A stretch of 64,000 nt of DNA, from NCBI GenBank assembly GCA_964453115.1, contig CAYVRT010000018.1, positions 16,662 to 80,661 on the forward strand, written 5' to 3'. How positions within the stretch are numbered: position 1 is the stretch's first letter; each line of letters opens with the position of its first letter. A model generated the notes under the pieces. The model saw nothing but the letters and a program-made list of their open reading frames with translations. It was not told where the DNA came from and searched no databases. Below are positions 1-8,176 of this stretch, piece after piece. The DNA is from JAIWNK01 sp964453115 (GTDB taxonomy: Bacteria > Chloroflexota > Anaerolineae > Anaerolineales > Anaerolineaceae). The position numbers and the translations under genes are program-made.

Positions 1-1787
1 CTGCCAAACGCCTGAGCAACAATGCCCAGAATGCGCACCTGCCGCTCTTCTTCCAGCGCCCGAATCGCGATTGTCTGCCCCACTTCCAAATGGAGCACGC
101 GCGCCAGATTGTGTCCAACCCATACCCCATCCGATGAAGAAAAAGCCTCCTCGCCACGTAACAAGGTCAGGTCAAAGAATGGTCGCTGTTCATCCACAAC
201 AAAGGCCAGCGTATCAAACTCTTGCTGCCCGGCCTTGACCGTCACTGGCCCAAACAAAGCTGCCTGAACATCTTGCACCCCGGCCACATCCCGCACCTGG
301 GTTTCAATGCCATCATCCGGCGTCAGAGCAGCATTGACCAGCAGCAGGTCATATTGCTGCGATGCAAAATAATCGCCGAAGCTGAAGACCATCGAATTCA
401 ACAGCACAACGGAGGAGAAAATCATCACCGTCCCCACCCAAATGCCCAACCAGGTTGCCAAAGAGCGCCCCGGCGCCCGCAACACATTGCGCAGCATCTG
501 CCGCAGCGAGAGGGATAAAAAGCCAAACGAGATGCGGCTCAACGCGCTCGGAATGTGCGGTGTGGGCGGGCGCAAGGCAATCCCCGGCGGCGTGCCAGAT
601 TCGCGCCATGCCGGATAGGCCCCTGCCAGGGTTGAACTGACGACAATCACCACCGCGCCTAACAAAATGAATGGAATTTGCGGAGCATTGTTGAAATTGG
701 GCAAATAGCCCCCCGCAATCGCATCCACAAAAGGCCACATGGTCAGAAAAGACAGGCCATAGCCAAGCAAACTGCCTGGAATTGCACCCGCCAGGCCAAG
801 CAGCAGCCCAAACGAGAGAAAATGCCGCACCAGTTCAAAGCGTGTCACACCCAGGGCGCGCAGCGTGCCAATTTGCTGACGTTGCGACTGCACCATGCGG
901 CCCAACAAAATTGCCGTTACCACCACCGCCGCCAGCAAAAACATGGCCGAAAAAGCCGCCATGACCTGAAAATTGCCCGTGATATTGGCCTGAATGACCC
1001 CACCGGAAGCCGTCTGTTCACGTTCCCAAATCGTCCATTGCGGCTGATCTTCCAGCCAGCCGGTCAGCTGCTCCACCAACTGGGTGCGATCGTGCGCCAC
1101 AATCTGCGCTGCCGGGTTGGGTGAACGCACCACAATTTGATTGATTATCCCCGGCACATTGGCCCATTCTGCCAAGGCATGGTGCGAGAGCCAGGCCACC
1201 CCAAACGCCGAAGGGGTTGGAAAAGGTGATTCTCGGTCGCGCCCGCCCACCAAATATTCCGGATTAAAAACCAGGCCAGCAACACGAAAACGGCGCACCT
1301 CTCCAGCCAACCAGATTGCTACAGTATCCCCCGGGCGAATGTGATGATAATCGGCAAAGCGCTTGAGCAGCAACACCTCATCGTCCGCTTCAATCGCCCG
1401 CCCTTCAACAATTTCAGAGCGATTGACCTCTTCCTCGTTCACAACCTCAGGCAGGCCAATCAATCGCAAATGGGTTAAAAAAGAGCTATCCGCTTGCAAT
1501 TGAATGCCAGCCTCCAGCACCAATCGCCCACTGGCCGCCTGCACCCCGGACACCTCGCGCACCTCATCCAGCTTGCTCAACGGCATCCCGAATGGCAGGC
1601 GCACCTCCACATCCATATAGTTAAAATCATCATAGGCCGTATAAATGGTTTGCAGCAGGCTTTTTCCAGCCGGATAGAACGCCCCATAAAAAGCCGTCCC
1701 CATCACCAGCACCAGCCAAACTGCAAAGAACTGTCGCCAATGCACCTTCAAATCCGCGTGTACTTTTCGTTGTAACATATTCGACAT
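1..1787 (-). CDS. ABC transporter permease, FtsX/MacB type (C-terminus cut by window edge)
   Basis: About 595 codons are visible and the frame is still open at the left edge, so the C-terminus is missing. After a short cytoplasmic N-terminus comes one membrane segment (VWLVLVMGTAFYGAFY), then a long extracytoplasmic domain. An FtsX-like core follows, with QRQQIGTLRALGV, the conserved cytoplasmic stretch before the next helix, and further membrane segments (FILLGAVVIVVSS). A second half then begins with another helix (LGIWVGTVMIFSSVVLL), as in duplicated-FtsX permeases. The start ATG at 1787 lies 4 nt after the stop of the upstream ATPase gene; an in-frame ATG at 1778 is the alternative. With that ATPase it should form an exporter or envelope-stress ABC system of the MacB/LolCDE superfamily. 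The substrate cannot be read from sequence. Confidence 0.85.
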   Translation of the reverse strand, partial: MSNMLQRKVHADLKVHWRQFFAVWLVLVMGTAFYGAFYPAGKSLLQTIYTAYDDFNYMDVEVRLPFGMPLSKLDEVREVSGVQAASGRLVLEAGIQLQADSSFLTHLRLIGLPEVVNEEEVNRSEIVEGRAIEADDEVLLLKRFADYHHIRPGDTVAIWLAGEVRRFRVAGLVFNPEYLVGGRDRESPFPTPSAFGVAWLSHHALAEWANVPGIINQIVVRSPNPAAQIVAHDRTQLVEQLTGWLEDQPQWTIWEREQTASGGVIQANITGNFQVMAAFSAMFLLAAVVVTAILLGRMVQSQRQQIGTLRALGVTRFELVRHFLSFGLLLGLAGAIPGSLLGYGLSFLTMWPFVDAIAGGYLPNFNNAPQIPFILLGAVVIVVSSTLAGAYPAWRESGTPPGIALRPPTPHIPSALSRISFGFLSLSLRQMLRNVLRAPGRSLATWLGIWVGTVMIFSSVVLLNSMVFSFGDYFASQQYDLLLVNAALTPDDGIETQVRDVAGVQDVQAALFGPVTVKAGQQEFDTLAFVVDEQRPFFDLTLLRGEEAFSSSDGVWVGHNLARVLHLEVGQTIAIRALEEERQVRILGIVAQAFG

Positions 1788-1791
1788 GTCT

Positions 1792-2496
1792 TCACCAGGA
1801 AAGTTGTCGAGGATCACGCGGGGTTGGGTTAACCTCGCTGCTTTGCACTTTGCCATTGCCAAGGCGCACAATTCGATCCGCCATCTGTGCAATCATCGCA
1901 TTGTGCGTCACCAAAACAATTGTCTGACCAATTTCACGATTCAAAGATCGCATCACATCCAAAACCTCAATCCCTGTTTCAACATCCAGGCTGCCGGTCG
2001 GTTCATCAGCCAGCACCAAAGCGGGCCTTTTTGCCAGGGCTCGGGCAATTGCCACGCGCTGTTGCTGCCCGCCTGAAAGCTGCCCCGGGTAATGTGCGGC
2101 CCGCTCTGCAAGGTGGACACGCGCCAGCAAGGTATTTGCAAGAGCAGTCTCCACATTGTTCATCTCTGCCGTCAGAGCAACATTCTCACCGGCTGTCAAT
2201 GTCGGCAACAGATTGAAGAACTGGAACACAAACCCCACCTCGCGCCGCCGATACAGCGTCAGCTTTGCCTCATCCATTTCCTGCACCGCCGCACCGTTAA
2301 CCCAAATTTCACCGCCATCTGCCCGCTCCAACCCACCCAATATATTCAAGAAAGTCGTCTTACCAGAGCCACTCGGCCCCAAAACAACAACAAATTCACC
2401 CGCCTCAATTTCCAACGATAGGTGCTGCAAGGCGTAAATGATTGTTGAACCAACGCTGTAGGACTTACATACGTCTTTCAAGACAATATAGGGCAT
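1792..2496 (-). CDS. ABC transporter ATP-binding protein, LolD/MacB-like
   Basis: This is a 234-residue ATPase with all nucleotide-binding motifs: Walker A GPSGSGKTT near residue 40, Q-loop VFQFFNLLPTLTA, signature LSGGQQQR, Walker B LVLADEPTG and the H-loop VTHN. The FFNLLPTLTAGENV stretch after the Q-loop is typical of the MacB/LolD/FtsE group that energises FtsX-type permeases. The gene directly precedes such a permease on the same strand with a 4-nt gap, so the two are presumably co-translated and assemble as a homodimeric ATPase under the permease. It is a cytoplasmic peripheral membrane component. Confidence 0.93.
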   Translation of the reverse strand: MPYIVLKDVCKSYSVGSTIIYALQHLSLEIEAGEFVVVLGPSGSGKTTFLNILGGLERADGGEIWVNGAAVQEMDEAKLTLYRRREVGFVFQFFNLLPTLTAGENVALTAEMNNVETALANTLLARVHLAERAAHYPGQLSGGQQQRVAIARALAKRPALVLADEPTGSLDVETGIEVLDVMRSLNREIGQTIVLVTHNAMIAQMADRIVRLGNGKVQSSEVNPTPRDPRQLSW

Positions 2497-2536
2497 GAAG
2501 AAACCTCCACCGGCAGAAAATTTAATCTATGTCAAA

Positions 2537-5500
2537 TTATAAAGAAGAATCGGCACCGGAAGGCGGTGTATACACCACCACTCGATTCCGTCCAGCTGCT
2601 TTGGCCTGATAGAGCGCCTGATCCACATGCGAGAGAATCGTATCGCTATCTTCGCCATGCAGCGGATAGAGCGCCAGGCCCATTGAGACCGTCATGCGCA
2701 CTTCCTGCCCATCTTCACTTTGCAAGCACAATGCCTCAATTTGTTGCCGCAGGCCTTCTGCCCGGTTCAACGCGTCCTGCGGGTGAATATCCTGCAGCAC
2801 GAGCATAAATTCCTCGCCGCCATAGCGGCAAACCACATCCTGAATGCGCACCTGTCCTTCCAGCACACGGGCCAGGCCAATCAATGCCGAATCGCCGGTG
2901 CGGTGACCGTAGGTATCATTGATATTCTTAAAATGGTCAATATCCAGCAACAAAAAGGCCGCCACGCGCATTTGCCGCTCGGAAATGTGCAGTTGTCGTT
3001 CGAGCCATTCCGAGAAAAAGCGCCGGTTATACAGGCCGGTCAATGCATCGCGCACGGCTTGCTCGCGCAATTGCTGTTGCAAAAGGATAATCGCATCCAG
3101 TTTCTCTTGCAGCCCGGCATTGGCCTGTAAAAGCTGCTCCTGCATGGCCTGCAATTCCAGGGTGCGGAATTGAACCTCCTGCTCCAATTGAATATTTGCC
3201 AGCCGGACCCTGCGCAAACGCGCCTGCACCCCCCCCACCACCAACAAGGCAAAAGTCAGCCCAACCAGTGCATAAAACCACCAACGCCGCCACCAGGGAG
3301 GGGTAATTTCAATCACCAGGCGGGAGGGCGTCTTGCTCCAAAACCCATCATGATTGGCAGCCCGCACCAGCAGGGTATATTCCCCGGGCGAAAGATTGGT
3401 ATAGGTCACCTCCTGCCGGGCCAAGGGCGGCTGCCAATCCTTATCAAAGCCAACCAGCTGGTGCTGATAGCGATTCCTGGTTGGAATGGAATAGCCCAGG
3501 GCGGCAAACCGCACGGTGAAAACCGATTGGTCGTAGCGCAGGGTAATTTTTTCGGTTTGCTCAATTGGCATTGGCAGCAATTCGCTGCCAGGCAGCACAG
3601 ATTGATTGAAAAGCTGAAAATCGGTAAATACGACCCGCGGCTCAAACACATGCGGCACAATCTGCTCTGGATTGAAAAATGTGACCCCATTCGACCCACC
3701 AAAGAACAACTCCCCCATCGGCCCACGGTGCGAGCTTGCAATTTCAAACTGATCGCCCTGCAAACCATCGCGGGCATCATAATTGAAGAATTCCTCGGCC
3801 TGCGGATCAAACCGGCTGATGCCCTTGCCCGTGCTGATCCACAATTCACCTCGCGTCCCGGCCTCAATGCCCATCACCGTATCGCTTGGCAGCCCATCGG
3901 CGCTGGTATACGAATGCCATTGCCCGGTCGCCAGCTCCAGCCCACTCAGCCCCCCACTTGTCCCGGCCCAGAGGATGCCCCGCCCCTCATCCAGATGCAG
4001 GGTGTGAACCGTATCGCTCAACAAACCATCCGGCGCAGCGCGGTGATGGGTAAAAACGCCACTTTGCGGGTCGAGCCATTCCAGCCCGCCGCGGGCAGTT
4101 GCCACCCACACCCGCCCGGAACGATCCACAACCAGGTCATAGACCGTATCCTCACTCAGCGATGTTGGATCCTGGGCATCATGTGCATAGAGCGCCTCCA
4201 CCTTGCCCGTTTTGGTATTGAACAATTGCAGTCCATAGCCCAATGTCCCAACCCATAGATGGTCTGTTTCCTGCGCTGGTTGAATCACGGTTAGAAAATT
4301 GGTTGCAAACGTATCTTCATCCCCCTCAACGTGTTGATAGGAAAAGAAACGCCCGCTACGCTCATCAAAGACATTCAACCCGCCGCCAGCCGTCGCAATC
4401 CATAGCAACCGCCCAGCATCGCGATAGATGGAATAAATCCGGTCGTTCGACAAACTACGTGCATCCTGAGCGTCGTTGCGGTAAATGGTCATCTGCCCGC
4501 TGTCCCGATCGAGACGGTTTAGCCCACCGCCCAATGTCCCAAACCAGACCACCCCATCACCATCATCCCAGACAGAATACACCGCACCAACACTGAGCGA
4601 GTTGGGATCGCCCGGAATGCTGCGATACAGCCCAAAACGTTGCACCGCCGGGTCGAGTTTGTTGACACCGGCATAGCGGCTGGTAAACCACAAAACACCG
4701 GATTGATCTTGCGCAGCCCAAAAAATGTCATTGGAGCTAAGCGAAAAAGGGTCATGGACATTGTATTGATAGGAAGTGAACAGCCCGGTCTGCCGATCAA
4801 AGCGGTTCAGGCCGCCATACTCCGTCAACACCCAAAAATTTCCCTCCCGGTCTTCAAATAAATTCCAAATTCGGTCATCGCTAATGCTGCCTGGCTGCAT
4901 CGGGTTGTGGACAAATTTTTCAAACTTTCCGGTCTGCCGGTCAAAACGGTTCAGCCCGCCGCCGCGCGTCCCCACCCAAAACACACCCTGGCTGTCCTCC
5001 AACATAGACCATACATTGTCATAACTCAAGCTGTTGGGGTCTTCGGGGTCATTCACAAAAACTGTAAAATCATTCGTCTCCGGGTCGTAGCGATGCAGGC
5101 CGCGACGCGTCCCCAACCAAATGACCCCACTGCGATCCTGATAGATGCGGTAAATGACCGGTGCTGCCAGGGTGCGCGGGGTATCGGGATCTGGCAAGTA
5201 ATTGGTAAACTGCTCGGTTGCGCGGTCAAAATGGCTCAGCCCGCCGCGCGTCCCCACCCAAAGGCTGCCATCTGCCGCCGCAAGCAAAGACCAGACACTA
5301 TCATTCGGCAGGCTGTTAGGGTTATTGGGGTCATGCTGATAAGAACGAAACTTCCCCGTTTTCGGATCATAGACATTGAGACCGCCCGGGTCTGTACCAA
5401 TCCAAATCAGCCCATCATCCGTCTCAACCAGACAAAACACATTGTTATTGCTCAGGCTATCCGGGTCTTTGTTGTCATGATAAAAATTACGGAAGGCAGT

Positions 5501-5728
5501 GCCATCATAGCGACTGAGCCCATTCGCTGTGGCAAACCACAAAAAACCCTGCCGATCTTCCAACACAGATAGAACCGTTGCGTTCGGCAGTCCATCCTCT
5601 ACCGTCAGGCGCTCAAAGCGCAGCGCCGGCCCCCGCTCATCCGCTTCTGCCGCCGCTATTGAACGCACACCGCCCCAAAACAAGCTCAGGACATACAAAA
5701 ACAATACGCCAACACGGATTGTTTTCAT
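2537..5728 (-). CDS. Periplasmic-propeller sensor diguanylate cyclase (GGDEF)
   Basis: A protein of 1063 residues with, in order: a signal peptide or anchor (residues 1-27); about fourteen two-component-regulator propeller repeats of the form SLSNDxIYSIYxDxxGxLWIAT (40-700); a Y_Y_Y-like beta domain (730-800); a membrane helix near 815-835; a coiled coil (843-890); and a C-terminal GGDEF domain (891-1050). The GGEEF active-site loop is at 970-974. An inhibitory I-site RIQD sits exactly five residues upstream, so the enzyme should make cyclic di-GMP and be product-inhibited. The architecture is like Bacteroidetes hybrid sensors but with a cyclase in place of a kinase. Ligands bound by the propellers (often glycans in relatives) are unknown here. 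The start ATG has a GGAGGAAGAG ribosome site. Confidence 0.92.
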   Translation of the reverse strand: MKTIRVGVLFLYVLSLFWGGVRSIAAAEADERGPALRFERLTVEDGLPNATVLSVLEDRQGFLWFATANGLSRYDGTAFRNFYHDNKDPDSLSNNNVFCLVETDDGLIWIGTDPGGLNVYDPKTGKFRSYQHDPNNPNSLPNDSVWSLLAAADGSLWVGTRGGLSHFDRATEQFTNYLPDPDTPRTLAAPVIYRIYQDRSGVIWLGTRRGLHRYDPETNDFTVFVNDPEDPNSLSYDNVWSMLEDSQGVFWVGTRGGGLNRFDRQTGKFEKFVHNPMQPGSISDDRIWNLFEDREGNFWVLTEYGGLNRFDRQTGLFTSYQYNVHDPFSLSSNDIFWAAQDQSGVLWFTSRYAGVNKLDPAVQRFGLYRSIPGDPNSLSVGAVYSVWDDGDGVVWFGTLGGGLNRLDRDSGQMTIYRNDAQDARSLSNDRIYSIYRDAGRLLWIATAGGGLNVFDERSGRFFSYQHVEGDEDTFATNFLTVIQPAQETDHLWVGTLGYGLQLFNTKTGKVEALYAHDAQDPTSLSEDTVYDLVVDRSGRVWVATARGGLEWLDPQSGVFTHHRAAPDGLLSDTVHTLHLDEGRGILWAGTSGGLSGLELATGQWHSYTSADGLPSDTVMGIEAGTRGELWISTGKGISRFDPQAEEFFNYDARDGLQGDQFEIASSHRGPMGELFFGGSNGVTFFNPEQIVPHVFEPRVVFTDFQLFNQSVLPGSELLPMPIEQTEKITLRYDQSVFTVRFAALGYSIPTRNRYQHQLVGFDKDWQPPLARQEVTYTNLSPGEYTLLVRAANHDGFWSKTPSRLVIEITPPWWRRWWFYALVGLTFALLVVGGVQARLRRVRLANIQLEQEVQFRTLELQAMQEQLLQANAGLQEKLDAIILLQQQLREQAVRDALTGLYNRRFFSEWLERQLHISERQMRVAAFLLLDIDHFKNINDTYGHRTGDSALIGLARVLEGQVRIQDVVCRYGGEEFMLVLQDIHPQDALNRAEGLRQQIEALCLQSEDGQEVRMTVSMGLALYPLHGEDSDTILSHVDQALYQAKAAGRNRVVVYTPPSGADSSL

Positions 5729-5745
5729 TCTCTTCCTCCAATTTT

Positions 5746-5751
5746 ATTGTA
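5746..5751 (-). promoter_or_regulatory. Extended -10 promoter of the GGDEF sensor gene
   Basis: On the minus strand the sequence reads GTGCTACAAT about 17 nt before the start codon of the propeller-GGDEF gene. A TGC triplet precedes the hexamer, the same extended -10 form seen upstream of the tRNA at 12097, the phosphoribosyltransferase and sdaAB. No good -35 hexamer is evident. Confidence 0.5.
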
Positions 5752-5803
5752 GCACAAGCCGCCATCACGCGTTATCGGGTTTCGTCCAAAATATCTGCGA
5801 TGC

Positions 5804-5832
5804 TTTACGCCCTTCTTGAAACGGGGTACAAT
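5804..5832 (+). promoter_or_regulatory. Promoter of the metal ABC operon, likely leaderless
   Basis: TTTACG (5804-5809) and TACAAT (5827-5832) are separated by 17 bp and match sigma-70 boxes at 4/6 and 5/6 positions. The start codon ATG at 5841 lies only 8 nt after the -10 box, where transcription would be expected to begin. There is no room for a ribosome binding site. Confidence 0.55.
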
Positions 5833-5840
5833 CAGACTTG

Positions 5841-6650
5841 ATGAAAAACGTTATCATTAGCCATGAGCCGGCCCGGCTTGAATTTGATCACGTCTCTGTT
5901 TCCTACGCTGGCAACCGCCCAGCCCTGGAAGAATTGAGCTTTGAGATTGCCCATGGCGCACAGGTAGCGGTTGTTGGCCCCAATGGAGCTGGAAAATCCA
6001 CCCTGTTCAAAGCATTGGTCGGGCTGTTACCGTTGCGCAATGGCGCCATCTGCATTCATGGGCAGCCGCTTGGGCATCATCAAGATTGTGTGGCCTATAT
6101 TCCACAACGCGAAGAGGTAGACTGGCGCTTCCCGGTACGGGTGGAAGATGTGGTAATGATGGGGCGCTATGGAAAATTTGGCTGGTGGAAACGCCCAACA
6201 GCAACAGACCACCAAATTGTGCAGCACAGCCTGGTGCAACTCGGCATTGCAAACCTGGCACGCCGCCCGATTGGTGAGCTTTCCGGCGGGCAGCAGCAGC
6301 GCGTCTTCCTGGCACGCGCCCTGGCACAAGAGCCGCACATCCTGTTGATGGATGAACCATTCACCGGCATTGATGCCACCACACAAGAGGTCACACTGCG
6401 CCTGCTCGATGACCTGCGCCAAAAACTTGTCACTGTCCTGGTTTCCACCCACGACCTGGCCCTGGCAGCTGAACGGTTCGATAAGATTTTACTGCTCAAT
6501 CACCGCCTGATTGCCTATGGCAGCCGCAGCGAAGTCTTCACCACCACCCATGTTGCCGCCGCCTTTGGCGGACAGGTGCTATACCTGGATGGCAGCCTGG
6601 TGATTGATCAATGCTGCCCTGGCGAAGGACATAGCCACGACCATGCTTAA
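5841..6650 (+). CDS. Zinc/manganese ABC transporter ATP-binding protein
   Basis: A 269-residue ATPase with Walker A GPNGAGKST (46-54), signature LSGGQQQRVFLARAL, Walker B ILLMDEPFTGID and the switch histidine in STHDLA. The YIPQREEVDWRFPV stretch after the Q-loop is characteristic of the Mn/Zn (MntB/ZnuC/SitB) ATPase family. A TTG lies directly before the ATG at 5841; ATG is preferred. The last codons contain a His/Asp-rich tail (GHSHDHA) that could touch metal. The gene overlaps the permease gene by 8 nt. No periplasmic metal-binding protein or metalloregulator is adjacent, so that component would have to be encoded elsewhere. Confidence 0.92.
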   Translation: MKNVIISHEPARLEFDHVSVSYAGNRPALEELSFEIAHGAQVAVVGPNGAGKSTLFKALVGLLPLRNGAICIHGQPLGHHQDCVAYIPQREEVDWRFPVRVEDVVMMGRYGKFGWWKRPTATDHQIVQHSLVQLGIANLARRPIGELSGGQQQRVFLARALAQEPHILLMDEPFTGIDATTQEVTLRLLDDLRQKLVTVLVSTHDLALAAERFDKILLLNHRLIAYGSRSEVFTTTHVAAAFGGQVLYLDGSLVIDQCCPGEGHSHDHA

Positions 6651-7497
6651 CTGGCTGTTAGACCCCCTCTCCTATGCTTTCATGCAGCGCGGCTTGCTAG
6701 CAGCCGTGTTGGTTGGCATTCTATGCGCCGTCATTGGTTGTTATGTTGTCCTGCGCTCGATGGCCTTCCTCGGCGACGCATTGGCACACGCCATTCTGCC
6801 CGGGGTTGCCATTGCCTACCTGCTGGGCAGCAACTTGCTGCTCGGCGCGCTGGTTGCTGCCCTCATTGTGGCACTCAGCATCAGTTTTGTTTCGCGCAAA
6901 GGCGAAGTGAAAGAAGATACAGCCATTGGCATCCTCTTCTCGGCTGCGCTAGCGCTCGGTGTCGCTCTCATCAGTTCCATCCGCACCTATGCCGTAGACC
7001 TCAGCCACATCCTGTTTGGCGATGTGCTGGGCGTCAGTTCCACCGACCTGCTGCTGATTGGCATTCTCACCGCCGTGGTTTTGGGCTGTCTGTTGATTCT
7101 TTACCGCCCGCTATTGGTCGTCTCGTTTGACCCAGTGCTTGCCACCACCCTGCGGCTGCCCACCGGCTTGCTGCGCTCGTCCCTGCTCATCCTGCTCTCG
7201 ATCAGCATCGTTGTCTCGCTGCAAACGGTTGGCATCGGCCTGGTCGCTGCCATGCTGGTCACACCCGGTGCGACCGCCTCGCTCCTCACCCGCCGCCTGC
7301 CGATCATGATGGCGCTGGCTGGTTTTCTGGGCGCGCTTTCCTCGGTCACCGGTCTCTACCTCAGCTATTATCTGAACATTGTTTCCGGTTCAGCGATTGT
7401 CCTGGTTGCCACCTTGTTCTTCCTGCTGGCCTTCTTCTTCGCTCCACAGCGCGGGCTTGTCTGGCAGGCAATTCACCGAAGGAGCGCAGTAAAATGA
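6643..7497 (+). CDS. Zinc/manganese ABC transporter permease
   Basis: A 284-residue, highly hydrophobic ABC-3 family permease with about eight membrane segments. The family motif VLRSMAFLGDALAHAILPG lies near residue 40, and the conserved VGIGLVAAMLVTPGATA stretch lies before the last helices. The ATG at 6643 (MLNWLLDPL) is embedded in the end of the ATPase gene (ATGCTTAA, 8-nt overlap), a typical coupled start. An upstream TTG at 6604 would add 13 residues inside the ATPase gene and is unlikely. It forms the metal channel with the preceding ATPase. The stop overlaps the next ATG as ATGA, so all three genes should be translated in series. Confidence 0.92.
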   Translation: MLNWLLDPLSYAFMQRGLLAAVLVGILCAVIGCYVVLRSMAFLGDALAHAILPGVAIAYLLGSNLLLGALVAALIVALSISFVSRKGEVKEDTAIGILFSAALALGVALISSIRTYAVDLSHILFGDVLGVSSTDLLLIGILTAVVLGCLLILYRPLLVVSFDPVLATTLRLPTGLLRSSLLILLSISIVVSLQTVGIGLVAAMLVTPGATASLLTRRLPIMMALAGFLGALSSVTGLYLSYYLNIVSGSAIVLVATLFFLLAFFFAPQRGLVWQAIHRRSAVK

Positions 7498-8162
7498 ACC
7501 CTGGTGTCTTGTATATCGTTGCCACCCCCATCGGTGACCCGCGCGATATCACGTTGCGTGCCCTTGAGGTTCTGCGCGGCGCCGATGCCATTATCTGCGA
7601 AGAAATCCGGCAAGGCTCCACCCTACTCAAAAAGCTCGGCTTGCCGGCCAAAGAACTGATCCCGCTCAACGAACACAACGAAGCGCAACAAGTCGCCGAC
7701 CTGGCCCTGCGCATCGTCCAGGGTCAATCGCTGGCTCTCATCTCCGATTGCGGCACGCCTATCTTTGCCGACCCGGGCCATGCACTCATTCAGCAAGTGA
7801 GCGATTATGGGCTGCGCGTCGTTCCCATCCCCGGCCCCTCATCCCTCATGGCAGCGCTTTCCATCCTCAATTTCAAAATTGAGCAATTTGTCTATGGTGG
7901 TTTTCTGCCGCGCGATGTCACACAGCGCCGCAATGAATTGCAACGCCTGCGTGCCTTGCACATGCCCATCATCCTGCTTGATACCCCCTACCGCCTCACT
8001 GCCCTGCTGGAAGAAGTCGGGCGCAGTTTCGGCAAAGGCCACACCATCACCCTGGCCTTCAACCTTACACTGACCAATGAAGCCATTTATCGCGGCAACG
8101 TTGGTGAAGTGCTGGGGCAAGTGCGCGGGCGCAAGGGTGAATTCATCCTCATTGTTCACTAA
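7494..8162 (+). CDS. rsmI: 16S rRNA 2'-O-ribose methyltransferase RsmI-like (short form)
   Basis: The protein starts with LYIVATPIGDPRDITLRAL, the RsmI/YraL signature. EEIRQGSTLLKKLG, SDCGTPIFADPG and IPGPSSLMAALS follow in family order, making the tetrapyrrole-methylase fold that binds S-adenosylmethionine. RsmI methylates C1402 of 16S rRNA at the ribose. At 222 residues it is shorter than the usual 270-290, because the C-terminal helical extension is missing after KGEFILIVH. Some short homologues are annotated only as SAM-dependent methyltransferases, so the exact target is less certain. The gene overlaps the metal permease by 4 nt (ATGA); a functional link is not obvious. Confidence 0.8.
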   Translation: MNPGVLYIVATPIGDPRDITLRALEVLRGADAIICEEIRQGSTLLKKLGLPAKELIPLNEHNEAQQVADLALRIVQGQSLALISDCGTPIFADPGHALIQQVSDYGLRVVPIPGPSSLMAALSILNFKIEQFVYGGFLPRDVTQRRNELQRLRALHMPIILLDTPYRLTALLEEVGRSFGKGHTITLAFNLTLTNEAIYRGNVGEVLGQVRGRKGEFILIVH

Positions 8163-8176
8163 TTCGGGAGGCTGTC

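Noticed and set aside
3170..4258. 362-residue open frame opposite the propeller-GGDEF gene
   Set aside because: It is the antisense of propeller repeats with biased composition and no start signal.
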